A DNA stretch of 26,245 nucleotides from CALLPQ01 sp964479275 (GCA_964479275.1 CAYZLR010000046.1:1-26245), one strand, 5' to 3'. Positions 17,677 through 26,140 are shown, counted from the first letter of the stretch. Notes: generated by a model not told the origin, from the letters alone. Program-made: numbers and translations.

Positions 17677-17703
17677 ATTGTGAAAAAAGCACAATCCGTT
17701 TTT
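17677..17703 (+). terminator. Possible weak terminator after radC
   Basis: ATTGTG (17677-17682) and CACAAT (17690-17695) form a six-pair, AU-rich stem with a seven-base loop, followed by CCG and five T. The stem is weak, so efficiency is doubtful. Confidence 0.35.
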
Positions 17704-17814
17704 ACATAAAGATTTACCAATAGACATAAACAAACACTGCAAGCTTTTTGTTATATAATTTTTTCATAATCATACACCACAATTGACGACAAAAATCGTC
17801 GATAACTGCACTGA

Positions 17815-18684
17815 TTAACTCGCCTTTTTATTGACACCAAACCAGTTTTTGCGTTTTTTCTTTTCTGGAATAATATCATCAGTACCTTGCGCTTGGCGTG
17901 CTAAACCTTCCAGTTTTGCAACAGCGGCCTCAGGGTCCTGGCTTTCAGGCACCACAAGCCCCATAGAAAAGACGACTTTTGCGGCCTCTTCGACACTCAT
18001 ACTTAGTACACGTAATTTTTTTCGGGATACATAGAGTAAAAACCCTGATGTTGGATTTGGGACTGTCGGCACAAAAATGCTCACAAGGTCTTCCCCTTGA
18101 TCATCAAGTTGCGTTTGCATTTCTCCGCGCGCATCACCAACAACAAACGAGATTGCCCATAACCCTTCCAAAGGATATTCAACCAATGCAACTTCTTTAA
18201 AAGAACGATCAGAGTTTTGCAGCGCCGTTTCAAATACATTTTTGAAAAATCGGTAAAGGTTTCTAACAATGGGAACACTATCAACAAGGTTTTCCCAAAC
18301 TTTAATAATCGAGCTACCAATAAAGTTTCGGGTCAAAGCGCCTAGAAAAATCAACCCTAGGATTGCAACGGCTACACCGATGTAGGGCATTCCGCGCAAA
18401 AACGCATCAACATTACTGCCACTATCGGGCAACCAGTTTTTAACAAACTTATCGACATTATTGAGAGGGCCTGTAAACAAAAGCCAAATCAGCCATGCTG
18501 TGATCCCGATGGGAGCTGCAATCACCACACCAGCAAAAAAATTGGAGCGCACACGACTCCCAAAACTCGCTCGATTAGGTTTAATGAGAGGCGTTCCGCT
18601 CTGTAAACTTTCAGCAAGATCGCTCGCTGTGTCAGAACGATATCCATTACCCTGATTATCTGACTGATCTTTTTTCTCGCTCAT
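17815..18684 (-). CDS. DUF502 domain-containing inner-membrane protein
   Basis: The 289-residue product has a hydrophilic N-terminus and two membrane segments at about 48-74 and 101-118. The conserved DUF502 region includes S-V-P-I-V-R-N-L-Y (136-144) and V-P-T-V-P-N-P-T-S-G-F-L-L-Y-V (205-219), then M-S-V-E-E-A. The C-terminus is lysine-rich. The family is widespread in proteobacteria but has no established function, and I do not infer one. It is transcribed alone on the minus strand, convergent with radC and divergent from the DUF3089 gene. The ATG has a GAG six bases upstream. The family call is strong; the role is unknown. Confidence 0.9.
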   Translation of the reverse strand: MSEKKDQSDNQGNGYRSDTASDLAESLQSGTPLIKPNRASFGSRVRSNFFAGVVIAAPIGITAWLIWLLFTGPLNNVDKFVKNWLPDSGSNVDAFLRGMPYIGVAVAILGLIFLGALTRNFIGSSIIKVWENLVDSVPIVRNLYRFFKNVFETALQNSDRSFKEVALVEYPLEGLWAISFVVGDARGEMQTQLDDQGEDLVSIFVPTVPNPTSGFLLYVSRKKLRVLSMSVEEAAKVVFSMGLVVPESQDPEAAVAKLEGLARQAQGTDDIIPEKKKRKNWFGVNKKAS

Positions 18685-19029
18685 AACTTACTCAATTCAA
18701 ATCATTCATCCCGTGAAGGCAACTGGAAAACATCAACCTCCAGAGGACATCTCAGGCTACAAAGTGCAATCCAGATCTATGCGTTGGCTGCAGTCATTTT
18801 ATTCCCAAATCGGATCGTAATTTCTATTTGTACGTCTTAGTCTAGCAAAGATTGGTTAACCATATTTTTTCATTCATGCTGCGCACAGCAAAAACTCTTG
18901 GAAATTCCCTTAAACCACTGAAATTTCAGTGATCTTGATCTATCCATTTGCTTTTGCAGCCGCTAAGATTAAGCCCTAAATTTCGACAATACACGCGACA
19001 TACATACAAGATAAGGCTTCATCAGGGCA
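18685..19029. other. Divergent intergenic region between DUF502 and DUF3089 genes
   Basis: No gene is seen in these 345 bases. The region holds the ten-base palindrome TGGTTAACCA (18853-18862), which contains TTAACCAT, an octamer resembling CtrA half-sites of alphaproteobacteria. It also holds the 16-base palindrome listed separately. Both flanking promoters should lie here, but no clear -35/-10 pair stands out. Confidence 0.5.
18916..18931. promoter_or_regulatory. Perfect 16-base palindrome, candidate operator
   Basis: CACTGAAATTTCAGTG is its own reverse complement and lies about 100 bases before the DUF3089 start. Its size and symmetry suit a dimeric repressor site. It is immediately followed by GATCTTGATC. 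No regulator gene is adjacent, so the partner is unknown. Confidence 0.4.
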
Positions 19030-20319
19030 ATGAAAAGGCGTACGATATTTTTATTCCTCATGCCGTTGGTTTTTATTAGCCTTGCGCTGGTCGGTTCTTA
19101 TATTTTTCAAGATAATTTAAGCCGGTTTCTAATCAATCCACGCACGCCATTTCAGGCCATTCCTGCACCTCAAGCCCCTGATTATACTCTCAAATTTGAG
19201 ACAGATGATCTAAAATACAACACTCATGCATGGGCACTTCTCCCTAACAATTCCGCCCTGATCGAGAAAAAAACAACCGAACCCACCCCAAAGCTAGAAA
19301 TCAAACAAACACAAGACAAAACCCAAGCTGGCGATTCCGACGAAGCTTTAATCTTTTATGTTCATGGGAGTGGGTATTATGACAAAAACAACTGGAATGG
19401 ACCGATTGATGACGAGAGCGCCAATCAAATTCTGGAACAAATCTCAATTCCCAACGAAATTGGTCCTTTTATCAAAATCGGAAAGATTTATGCACCGCGT
19501 TATCGTCAAACAACTTTATTTGCAAGGTTTACGCATAAATATGATGGCATTGCAGCACGCCAATTAGCCTATAGGGATGTTAGATCTGCCTTCAGTGAAT
19601 TTTTAAAAAACACAGATCCGGAAAAACCCATCATCATGGTTGGATATGACCAAGGCGGGTTATACGTTTTGGGTTTGATAAATGAGTTTTTTCAAAATAA
19701 TAAAAAATTACGTGAGCGTTTAACTACGGCCTATATCCTCCAATTTGGCGTCGCAAAATCAGTTTATAAAGACTATCTCACCAACATTCCCCCGTGTGAG
19801 AAAGCGATCCAAACTGGCTGTATTGTTTCTTATTTCGCATTTGAAGAAAGTCTGAAAAAAGATATTACAAGAGTGAGAACCAGAAGCCTGATGATTAAGG
19901 ATGCCGATCAGTTCATCACCATCGCAAATGATCAATTGACATGCGTGAACCCGCTTTCCTGGAAAATGAATGAAGAATATGTCGGCCCAGAACGCCATAA
20001 AGGGGCCGCATCTGCAACCGGTCTGGCATTTGAGCAATCTCCGCCAATTCTCTCTGGTGCTGTCGGGGCACAATGTAGCGATGGCGTTTTAATACTCGAC
20101 AAACCCAACAAAGGTTTTTTGCAGAACCCACAATGGTTCGGTTCGCAATGGCGCGCACAGCCCTTCAATCTCTTCTATCGGGATTTACATGACGATATTC
20201 GCCGCCGCATCACTGTGCACCTTCCTGTTCTTGCCGAAAATTTACGACAGCTCAAGCCTATTACTATTGATGAGGCTATCGAATTAAATGACAGTCCTAT
20301 CAACAAAGTTCCTAATTAA
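19030..20319 (+). CDS. DUF3089 domain-containing alpha/beta-hydrolase-fold protein with atypical nucleophile elbow
   Basis: The 429-residue protein has an N-terminal hydrophobic segment (about 5-26) that is probably a signal anchor, putting the rest in the periplasm. The DUF3089 hallmarks follow: F-Y-V-H-G-S-G-Y-Y (109-117), N-W-N-G-P-I-D-D (121-128), Y-A-P-R-Y-R (154-159), G-C-I-V-S-Y (263-268), C-V-N-P-L-S-W (305-311) and N-L-F-Y-R-D-L. Related proteins normally have G-x-S-x-G at the nucleophile elbow; here it reads G-Y-D207-Q-G-G, with Asp in place of Ser. The codon is GAC, so a simple read error would have to change more than one base to give a serine TCN codon, or two bases to give AGC. 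A Lys/Thr/Gln-rich insert lies at about 79-103. The ribosome site AGGG is very close to the ATG. galU follows after 36 bases. Substrate unknown. Confidence 0.83.
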   Translation: MKRRTIFLFLMPLVFISLALVGSYIFQDNLSRFLINPRTPFQAIPAPQAPDYTLKFETDDLKYNTHAWALLPNNSALIEKKTTEPTPKLEIKQTQDKTQAGDSDEALIFYVHGSGYYDKNNWNGPIDDESANQILEQISIPNEIGPFIKIGKIYAPRYRQTTLFARFTHKYDGIAARQLAYRDVRSAFSEFLKNTDPEKPIIMVGYDQGGLYVLGLINEFFQNNKKLRERLTTAYILQFGVAKSVYKDYLTNIPPCEKAIQTGCIVSYFAFEESLKKDITRVRTRSLMIKDADQFITIANDQLTCVNPLSWKMNEEYVGPERHKGAASATGLAFEQSPPILSGAVGAQCSDGVLILDKPNKGFLQNPQWFGSQWRAQPFNLFYRDLHDDIRRRITVHLPVLAENLRQLKPITIDEAIELNDSPINKVPN

Positions 20320-20355
20320 AAATAGTGAAATTCATTCCTAAACCGAGGAAAAACC

Positions 20356-21225
20356 ATGCGTAAAATTAGAAAGCTCGTCGTCCCCGTAGCAGGACTTGGC
20401 ACAAGGGTTTTGCCAGCGACAAAGACGACTCCGAAGGAAATGTTGACGGTGGTAGATCGCCCCCTGATCGATTATGTGGTGCGTGAGGCTTACGATGCAG
20501 GCATTGAGCATATCATTTTGGTCACTGGGCGGGGTAAAGGAGCGATTGAAGATTATTTTGATCACGCTTTCGAGCTCGAAAATGTGCTCGCAGAAAAAAA
20601 TAAAACGGATATTTTAAACTCGATACTCAATGATTTACCACAAGCAGGCGCCATCTCATATACCCGTCAACAGGCTCCATTGGGATTAGGCCACGCTGTA
20701 TGGTGCGCCAGAGACCTGGTCGGAAACGAACCGTTTGCTATTTCTCTTCCTGATGAAATCGTTCCGCATTCGCCAGGATTTTTAAAACAGATGATAAATG
20801 CTTATGAAAAAACTGGAGGAAACCTTGTTGCTGTTGAAGAGGTTCCCAATGAAGATACTCATAAATACGGGGTTATTGCACCGACGGAACACCATGGACA
20901 TTTGGTAAAAATGTCGGGGATGGTCGAAAAACCTGCTCCTGAGGATGCGCCTTCAAATTATCGAATTATTGGCCGTTATGTCTTGCAACCTGAAATTTTT
21001 AACTTACTGGAAACGCAAGAGCGCGGTGCCGGAGGGGAAATTCAGTTAACAGACTCCATGAATAGTCTTGCCAAGTCTCAGGATTTCCATGCCTATCTAT
21101 GCGAAGGGGATATTCATGACTGCGGCTCTAAGGTCGGCTGGCTACAGGCAAATATTAAGCTTGGATTAGAACATACAGAATTTGGTCCACAAATCAGAGA
21201 CTATATTCAGAGTTTGAAACTCTAA
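20356..21225 (+). CDS. galU: UTP--glucose-1-phosphate uridylyltransferase
   Basis: The 289-residue cytosolic nucleotidyltransferase makes UDP-glucose from UTP and glucose 1-phosphate, feeding cell-surface polysaccharide and osmoprotectant synthesis. The N-terminal signature is G-L-G-T-R-V-L-P-A-T-K-T-T-P-K-E-M-L (13-30). A-P-L-G-L-G-H-A-V (107-115), the metal-binding L-P-D-E (131-134), V-E-K-P (190-193), and G-E-I-Q-L-T-D (227-233) follow in the expected order. Length is typical. GAGGA lies six bases before the ATG. It sits 36 bases after the DUF3089 gene on the same strand, so the two are probably co-transcribed. No other sugar-nucleotide gene is adjacent; the flippase gene is about 19 kb away. 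Confidence 0.97.
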   Translation: MRKIRKLVVPVAGLGTRVLPATKTTPKEMLTVVDRPLIDYVVREAYDAGIEHIILVTGRGKGAIEDYFDHAFELENVLAEKNKTDILNSILNDLPQAGAISYTRQQAPLGLGHAVWCARDLVGNEPFAISLPDEIVPHSPGFLKQMINAYEKTGGNLVAVEEVPNEDTHKYGVIAPTEHHGHLVKMSGMVEKPAPEDAPSNYRIIGRYVLQPEIFNLLETQERGAGGEIQLTDSMNSLAKSQDFHAYLCEGDIHDCGSKVGWLQANIKLGLEHTEFGPQIRDYIQSLKL

Positions 21226-21274
21226 AACATTTCCAGATCAAGTAGTGACTGGTTGAGCGTCCTGTAAGGTGACT

Positions 21275-21325
21275 AAAAAACACAAAGTACCTCCATGCGT
21301 CTATTTATAATGCGGAGGTGCTTTG
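21275..21325 (-). terminator. Rho-independent terminator of the Entner-Doudoroff operon
   Basis: Read on the minus strand, CAAAGCACCTCC and GGAGGTACTTTG pair over 12 positions (one non-Watson-Crick pair in this strand's RNA) and are followed by TG and six T (21280-21275). It lies 12 bases past the eda stop codon. The plus strand lacks a T run after the stem, so it is expected to act mainly on eda transcripts. Confidence 0.8.
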
Positions 21326-21337
21326 ATCCATTCACCA

Positions 21338-21949
21338 TTATTTCCCCACTGCAATAGCCGCATTGGCGGTAATTTTATCCCACTCTTTGTTGGCGATCAT
21401 TGATTTAGTTGCCACCCATGACCCTCCAACACATACTATATTCTCCAAAGCCAAAAAATCATCGACTTGATCACGGGATATCCCGCCAGTAGCGCAAAAT
21501 TTTGCCTCGCCAAGAGGACCTTTAATAGATTTTAAATAATCAATGCCGCCCGCAGCCTGGGCGGGAAAAAATTTCATCAAGGTAATATCCCGATCAAGGA
21601 TAGCCATCACATCTGAAATCGTTGCAGCCCCTAGCAAGACAGGTTCACTCACGCTTGACGCCATATCAAGAAGACCTGGGGTTATTCCGGGGGTTACCAG
21701 AAAGTCCGCCCCCGCCTCAAGAGCATCATATGCCTGTTCTCTGTTAAGCACTGTCCCCATTCCAATGATCATATCAGGATGCGCTTTTTTTGCCTTCTTA
21801 AGCGCAGACAATGCGGCTGGCGTTCGCATGGTGAACTCAAAGACATTCAACCCTCCAGCCGAGAAAGCTTGAGCCAAAGGCGCGCCATCTTCATCATCCT
21901 TAATCTCAACAACCGGCAATACGCGAATTTGGCTTAATATTTCTAACAT
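21338..21949 (-). CDS. eda: 2-dehydro-3-deoxy-phosphogluconate (KDPG) aldolase, bifunctional with KHG aldolase type
   Basis: The 203-residue class I aldolase splits KDPG into pyruvate and glyceraldehyde 3-phosphate, the last step of the Entner-Doudoroff pathway. The Schiff-base lysine is K126 in L-M-K-F-F-P-A. The general acid/base E38 lies in F-E-F-T-M-R-T. The G-M-G-T-V (63-67), V-T-P-G (85-88) and C-A-T-G-G-I (152-157) blocks are in place. Length is typical. It follows edd by 51 bases on the same strand and is immediately followed by the operon terminator, so it is likely the last gene of zwf-pgl-edd-eda. Confidence 0.96.
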   Translation of the reverse strand: MLEILSQIRVLPVVEIKDDEDGAPLAQAFSAGGLNVFEFTMRTPAALSALKKAKKAHPDMIIGMGTVLNREQAYDALEAGADFLVTPGITPGLLDMASSVSEPVLLGAATISDVMAILDRDITLMKFFPAQAAGGIDYLKSIKGPLGEAKFCATGGISRDQVDDFLALENIVCVGGSWVATKSMIANKEWDKITANAAIAVGK

Positions 21950-22000
21950 AAATTTTATTCCATCAATGAGATTAGCATACAGTATTATTTAGACGATTTT

Positions 22001-23836
22001 TTAGTGTGTGTACTCATGAAACGGAAGTGATGAAGCTCCCTCTTCCGCGTGACCGGCATGTTCTCTAAAAATTGAAAACAGCTCCCGGCCAAACCCATAA
22101 TGAGACGATTTTAGATCAATGGAGGCTCCATCCCGGCTCGATAACTCTTCCTCGGAAACGGCCACATCGAGAATTCCTTTGTCCGCATCAAGAGTTATCA
22201 TATCGCCATCCTTGACCTTAGCAATCATACCGCCTGATAAAGCTTCCGGCGTTAAATGAATAGCTGCGGGTACTTTTCCAGAGGCACCCGACATCCGTCC
22301 ATCCGTAACCAAAGCAACTTTATATCCCTGATCTTGCAATACTCCCAAAGGCGGCGTTAATTTATGGAGTTCTGGCATTCCATTAGCTCGAGGACCTTGG
22401 AAGCGCACAACGGCAATAAAATCTTTTTTCAATTCACCGCTTTTAAAACGATCTAGAAATTCTTCCTGCGATGAAAAAACAATTGCAGGGGCATGAATGC
22501 TTCTGTGTTCCTGATTCACAGCAGAAACTTTGATCACAGCCCGCCCCAACTTTCCAGCCAGTAAAGACAACCCGCCCGTACTCGCAAAAGGAGTTTCAAT
22601 CGTCCCTAAAACCTCTTTATCGCCAGATTGCGTCGGCGCATCTCGCCAAACCAGCTGGTCACCATCCAAGAAAGGTTCTTTTGCATAATGGCGTAGCCCC
22701 TGCCCCGCGACGGTCATGACCTCTTCATGAAGTAAGCCCGCATCGAGTAATTCACGGATCACAAAAGCAAGCCCCCCTGCTGCATGAAAATGATTTACAT
22801 CCGCCTGGCCATTAGGATAAACTCTTGTTAGCAGCGGCGTTACAGTCGCTAAATCATTGAAGTCATCCCAATTAATGATAATGCCAGCCGCTCTGGCAAT
22901 AGCAATAATATGAAGGGTATGATTTGTTGACCCCCCGGTTGCATGAAGGCCAATAATCGCATTGACGATAGAACGTTCATCAATCACATCACAAATCGGA
23001 ATATATTCATCCTCAAGGCTCGTAATTTCACTCGCTCGAATGGCAGCCGCTTTCGTTAACGCTTCACGAAGCGGTGTATCCGGATTTGGAAAAGCCGAAC
23101 CCGGCAAATGCATGCCCATGAATTCCATTAACATTTGATTGGAATTTGCTGTACCATAAAATGTGCAGGTCCCTGGGGAATGATAGCTAGCACTTTCTGC
23201 AACTAGTAATTCATCGCGGCCAATTTTCCCTTGGGCAAATTCCTGTCGCACCCGTGCTTTTTCACTATTGCGAAGACCAGATCGCATCGGCCCCGCTGGC
23301 ACGAAAATAAACGGCAAATGGCCAAACCTCAACGCTCCAATCATCAGCCCAGGAACGATTTTATCACACACCCCAAGACATAAACCCGCATCAAACATGT
23401 TATGCGACATTGCAATCGCTGCGCCCATGGCGATATTGTCACGGCTAAACAGCGATAACTCCATCCCCGGTTGACCTTGTGTAACTCCGTCACACATTGC
23501 CGGCACACCGCCAGCCACCTGTCCTACCGCACCCACGCTGCGCAGCGCTGATTTAATGATATCGGGAAACACTGCAAATGGTTGATGAGCAGAAAGCATA
23601 TCATTATAAGCCGTCACGATACCAATATTCGCACCATTGCCCTTTGCCAGTTCTTCTTTTTCATCAGGGCCACATGCCGCAAATCCATGCGCAAGGTTTC
23701 CACATGACAAAGTTTGGCGGGTTAGCCCTTGCTCTTTGCCTTGTCGCATCAATGCCAAATACCCGGCACGGGTTTTTGAGCTTCGTTCAATAATTCGATT
23801 GGTGACGTCAGCAATTGTGTTATTCAACTTTGCCAT
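22001..23836 (-). CDS. edd: Phosphogluconate dehydratase
   Basis: The 611-residue enzyme dehydrates 6-phosphogluconate to KDPG, the defining Entner-Doudoroff step. It belongs to the IlvD/Edd family and carries the expected iron-sulfur motifs: M-C115-D-G-V-T-Q-G-Q-P-G-M-E, G-V-C157-D-K-I-V-P-G, and P-G-T-C224-T-F-Y-G-T-A-N-S-N-Q. Further conserved blocks are H-A-T-G-G-S-T-N-H and T-D-G-R-M-S-G-A-S-G-K-V-P-A. Length matches Edd (about 600) rather than the shorter IlvD, and the N-terminal R-T-R/Y-L-style region fits Edd. The ATG has a purine-rich GAGAGACGAG upstream. It lies 29 bases after pgl. Confidence 0.97.
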   Translation of the reverse strand: MAKLNNTIADVTNRIIERSSKTRAGYLALMRQGKEQGLTRQTLSCGNLAHGFAACGPDEKEELAKGNGANIGIVTAYNDMLSAHQPFAVFPDIIKSALRSVGAVGQVAGGVPAMCDGVTQGQPGMELSLFSRDNIAMGAAIAMSHNMFDAGLCLGVCDKIVPGLMIGALRFGHLPFIFVPAGPMRSGLRNSEKARVRQEFAQGKIGRDELLVAESASYHSPGTCTFYGTANSNQMLMEFMGMHLPGSAFPNPDTPLREALTKAAAIRASEITSLEDEYIPICDVIDERSIVNAIIGLHATGGSTNHTLHIIAIARAAGIIINWDDFNDLATVTPLLTRVYPNGQADVNHFHAAGGLAFVIRELLDAGLLHEEVMTVAGQGLRHYAKEPFLDGDQLVWRDAPTQSGDKEVLGTIETPFASTGGLSLLAGKLGRAVIKVSAVNQEHRSIHAPAIVFSSQEEFLDRFKSGELKKDFIAVVRFQGPRANGMPELHKLTPPLGVLQDQGYKVALVTDGRMSGASGKVPAAIHLTPEALSGGMIAKVKDGDMITLDADKGILDVAVSEEELSSRDGASIDLKSSHYGFGRELFSIFREHAGHAEEGASSLPFHEYTH

Positions 23837-23865
23837 TTTGCTCGTCTCTCTTTAGTTATCACGTT

Positions 23866-24606
23866 TTATGGTGTCCAGAATATTTCTAAATTAGAACTAT
23901 GTTCGATAAGTGCGCGCACGGGATAGTCATGTTCCGAAACATTCGACATAATCGCGGCATCAAACGCTGATCGCTTCGCTTCACCGCTAATTAGCAAGAG
24001 TGTAAGGGAGGACGCAGAAATAAAGGGTAATGTTAACGTAATCCGATCCAAATAGCCCCCGGTAACAGCTGATTTATTGGCTTGAATTGCACAAACCTTA
24101 TGCCCACTATTCATATCGAGAGCCAAGTCAAGATTTTTCGCACGGGGAAACCATGAAGCTGTGTGCGCATCAGGGCCTATTCCCATTATTGCGATATCTA
24201 TATTGTCAGAAAGAGAAGATAATTTTCGTTCAATTTCCGGCAAAGCATTGATGGGAGATTCATCATTAGTTTTTAACCCCGTAAGCTCAACAATCGAGGC
24301 ATTATTTTGAATCAAGGTTTCTTGAATAAAAGCTTCGTTTGATCCCTCCTCCCACGGATTGACCCAACGCTCATCGACCAAAACAATATCAACACGAGCC
24401 CAATCGATATCGAGTTTTGACAAATCTTTATACAGCGGCGCAGGGCTGGATCCCCCAGATACAGCAATGAGAGCACGATCTTTCAATTGCAAACTCTTTT
24501 TAAGTTGCCCCTCAATCAACGCCAAACTTTGCTCTGTCATCTCAGATTGACTTTCAAAAACTGAAAATTGCAGAGCCGCTTTATCAGAAAAATTTGCTGA
24601 ACTCAT
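23866..24606 (-). CDS. pgl: 6-phosphogluconolactonase (DevB/SOL type)
   Basis: The 246-residue product hydrolyses 6-phosphogluconolactone to 6-phosphogluconate. Motifs in order are the phosphate-binding S-G-G-S-S-P (50-55), V-D-E-R-W-V (77-82) with downstream S-N89-x90-E, G-I-G-P-D-A-H148-T-A-S (142-151), and R-I-T-L-T-L-P (188-194). The usual E-D-G-H is P-D-A-H here, but the His is retained. The start is placed at the ATG that overlaps the zwf stop by one base (TAATG). An in-frame ATG at 24621 would add five residues inside zwf, and the coupled start is more plausible. It is second in the zwf-pgl-edd-eda unit. Confidence 0.94.
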   Translation of the reverse strand: MSSANFSDKAALQFSVFESQSEMTEQSLALIEGQLKKSLQLKDRALIAVSGGSSPAPLYKDLSKLDIDWARVDIVLVDERWVNPWEEGSNEAFIQETLIQNNASIVELTGLKTNDESPINALPEIERKLSSLSDNIDIAIMGIGPDAHTASWFPRAKNLDLALDMNSGHKVCAIQANKSAVTGGYLDRITLTLPFISASSLTLLLISGEAKRSAFDAAIMSNVSEHDYPVRALIEHSSNLEIFWTP

Positions 24607-26078
24607 TATTCTGACCACCATTCACGCCCGCCATCCTGGCCAAGCATTGCGTGTGATTGTGCCGGACCATCAGCGCCGGCTGGATAAAGGTGTGTTTTCG
24701 TATTTATACCCTCCCAAGCCGCAAGAATGCCATCAACCCAATGCCACGCCGCTTCAACTTCATCACGCCGCATAAATAACGCCAAATCCCCCCTTACAAC
24801 AGCCATCAATAACCGCTCATAAGCGTCCGGATAACGTTTATTAAACGTCTCAGCGTAAGATAGATTAAGAGGGACATAGCGAAGCCGCATCCCACCCGGA
24901 CCAGGCTCTTTGGTCATCAAGATCAGTTTCATGCCTTCATCTGGCTGTAGGCGAATAACCAGCCTTGTCGGGTTTAACTGGCTCGTACTTTGCCCAACAA
25001 CAGAGTGTGGAACATCCTTAAACTGGATAACAATTTCTGAGCGCCGATCACTCATGCGTTTTCCAGTTCGAAGATAAAACGGAACATTAGCCCAACGCCA
25101 ATTATCAATCGTTGCTTTAATCGCTACAAATGTTTCGGTTTTGCTCTGCTCGCCTAATTCATCTGCGTAAGCCTCAACTTTTTCGCCATCAACTGCGCCA
25201 TCTTTATATTGGCCACGAATCGTATCGCGATTTATTTCTTCTTGTGTGAAGCGACGAAGGGCACGCAAAACTTTAATTTTTTCGTCTCTAACAGTGTCAG
25301 CCCCCAAATCAAGAGGTGGCTCCATCGCGACTAAACATAGGAGTTGCAAAATATGATTTTGCACCATATCGCGTAAAGCACCAGATTTATCATAATAACT
25401 GGCACGATTTCCTGCACCTATCGACTCTGCAACGGTAATTTGCACATGATCGATTGTTGACGAATTCCATAAAGGTTCAAAAATAGAGTTCGCAAAGCGA
25501 AGTATCAACAAGTTCTGGACCGTCTCTTTACCAAGATAATGGTCAATTCTAAAAACCTGTTCTTCATTAAAGACTTTACCAACGGCATCATTAATTTCTC
25601 GTGCAGTTTCCAAATTTGACCCAATTGGCTTTTCCAGTACGACACGCGTTAAAGGAGTTTTTAAGCCTGCCTGATCGATATTAGCGCAAACACTTCCGTA
25701 TAAAGAAGGTGGTAGGGCAAGATAAAAAACTCTTATTTTTTTATCATCGCCCCCTAGCTTTTCACCTAGGCTATCCCACCCTCCGTTTGGATCACCAACA
25801 TTGACAGAAACATATTCGACAAGTTTGGCAAACCCCTCCCAGTCTTCATCACTGGTTTGCTCTGTTGGATAAAAAGTTGCAAATTTTTCGCGTACTTTAT
25901 CGAGGTAGGCTTGTTTTGAAAGTTTACCACGTGAAACCGCAAATATGCGACTATCTTCTGGAATTTGCTGATCTTTCCAACGATGGAATAACGCAGGCAA
26001 TAATTTACGTAGCGCTAAATCTCCTGTTCCCCCAAGAACAATACAATCGAATGATGATACGGGAAGTAATTCAGCCAT
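24606..26078 (-). CDS. zwf: Glucose-6-phosphate 1-dehydrogenase
   Basis: The 490-residue enzyme oxidises glucose 6-phosphate to 6-phosphogluconolactone with NAD(P)+. The N-terminal dinucleotide-binding motif is G-G-T-G-D-L-A-L-R-K (16-25). The substrate-binding signature R-I-D-H-Y-L-G-K-E is at 177-185. L-E-K-P-I-G (148-153) and P-F-Y-L-R-T-G-K-R-M are also present. Length is the family norm. The first dinucleotide motif begins G-G-T rather than the more common G-A-S, a small variation. It is the first gene of the Entner-Doudoroff unit; its stop overlaps the pgl start. A possible promoter and operator lie 27-62 bases upstream. Cofactor preference cannot be read reliably by eye. Confidence 0.97.
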   Translation of the reverse strand: MAELLPVSSFDCIVLGGTGDLALRKLLPALFHRWKDQQIPEDSRIFAVSRGKLSKQAYLDKVREKFATFYPTEQTSDEDWEGFAKLVEYVSVNVGDPNGGWDSLGEKLGGDDKKIRVFYLALPPSLYGSVCANIDQAGLKTPLTRVVLEKPIGSNLETAREINDAVGKVFNEEQVFRIDHYLGKETVQNLLILRFANSIFEPLWNSSTIDHVQITVAESIGAGNRASYYDKSGALRDMVQNHILQLLCLVAMEPPLDLGADTVRDEKIKVLRALRRFTQEEINRDTIRGQYKDGAVDGEKVEAYADELGEQSKTETFVAIKATIDNWRWANVPFYLRTGKRMSDRRSEIVIQFKDVPHSVVGQSTSQLNPTRLVIRLQPDEGMKLILMTKEPGPGGMRLRYVPLNLSYAETFNKRYPDAYERLLMAVVRGDLALFMRRDEVEAAWHWVDGILAAWEGINTKTHLYPAGADGPAQSHAMLGQDGGREWWSE

Positions 26079-26104
26079 AGAACTCTCATCTAAAGGTATG
26101 AATG

Positions 26105-26140
26105 ATCATATATAAAAGTATGATTGATTTATTATCGCAA
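26105..26140 (-). promoter_or_regulatory. Possible promoter and operator of the zwf operon
   Basis: On the minus strand TTGCGA (26140-26135) and TTTTAT (26117-26112) are spaced by 17 bases. An inverted repeat ATCATA/TATGAT (26105-26110 and 26119-26124) brackets the -10 element, a position suited to repression. The -35 and -10 matches are moderate. It does not resemble the HexR palindrome of gammaproteobacteria. Confidence 0.35.

Noticed and set aside
17785..17800. GACGA-CAAAAA-TCGTC hairpin after the DUF502 gene as a terminator
   Set aside because: The stem is only five pairs and no T run follows on the minus strand.
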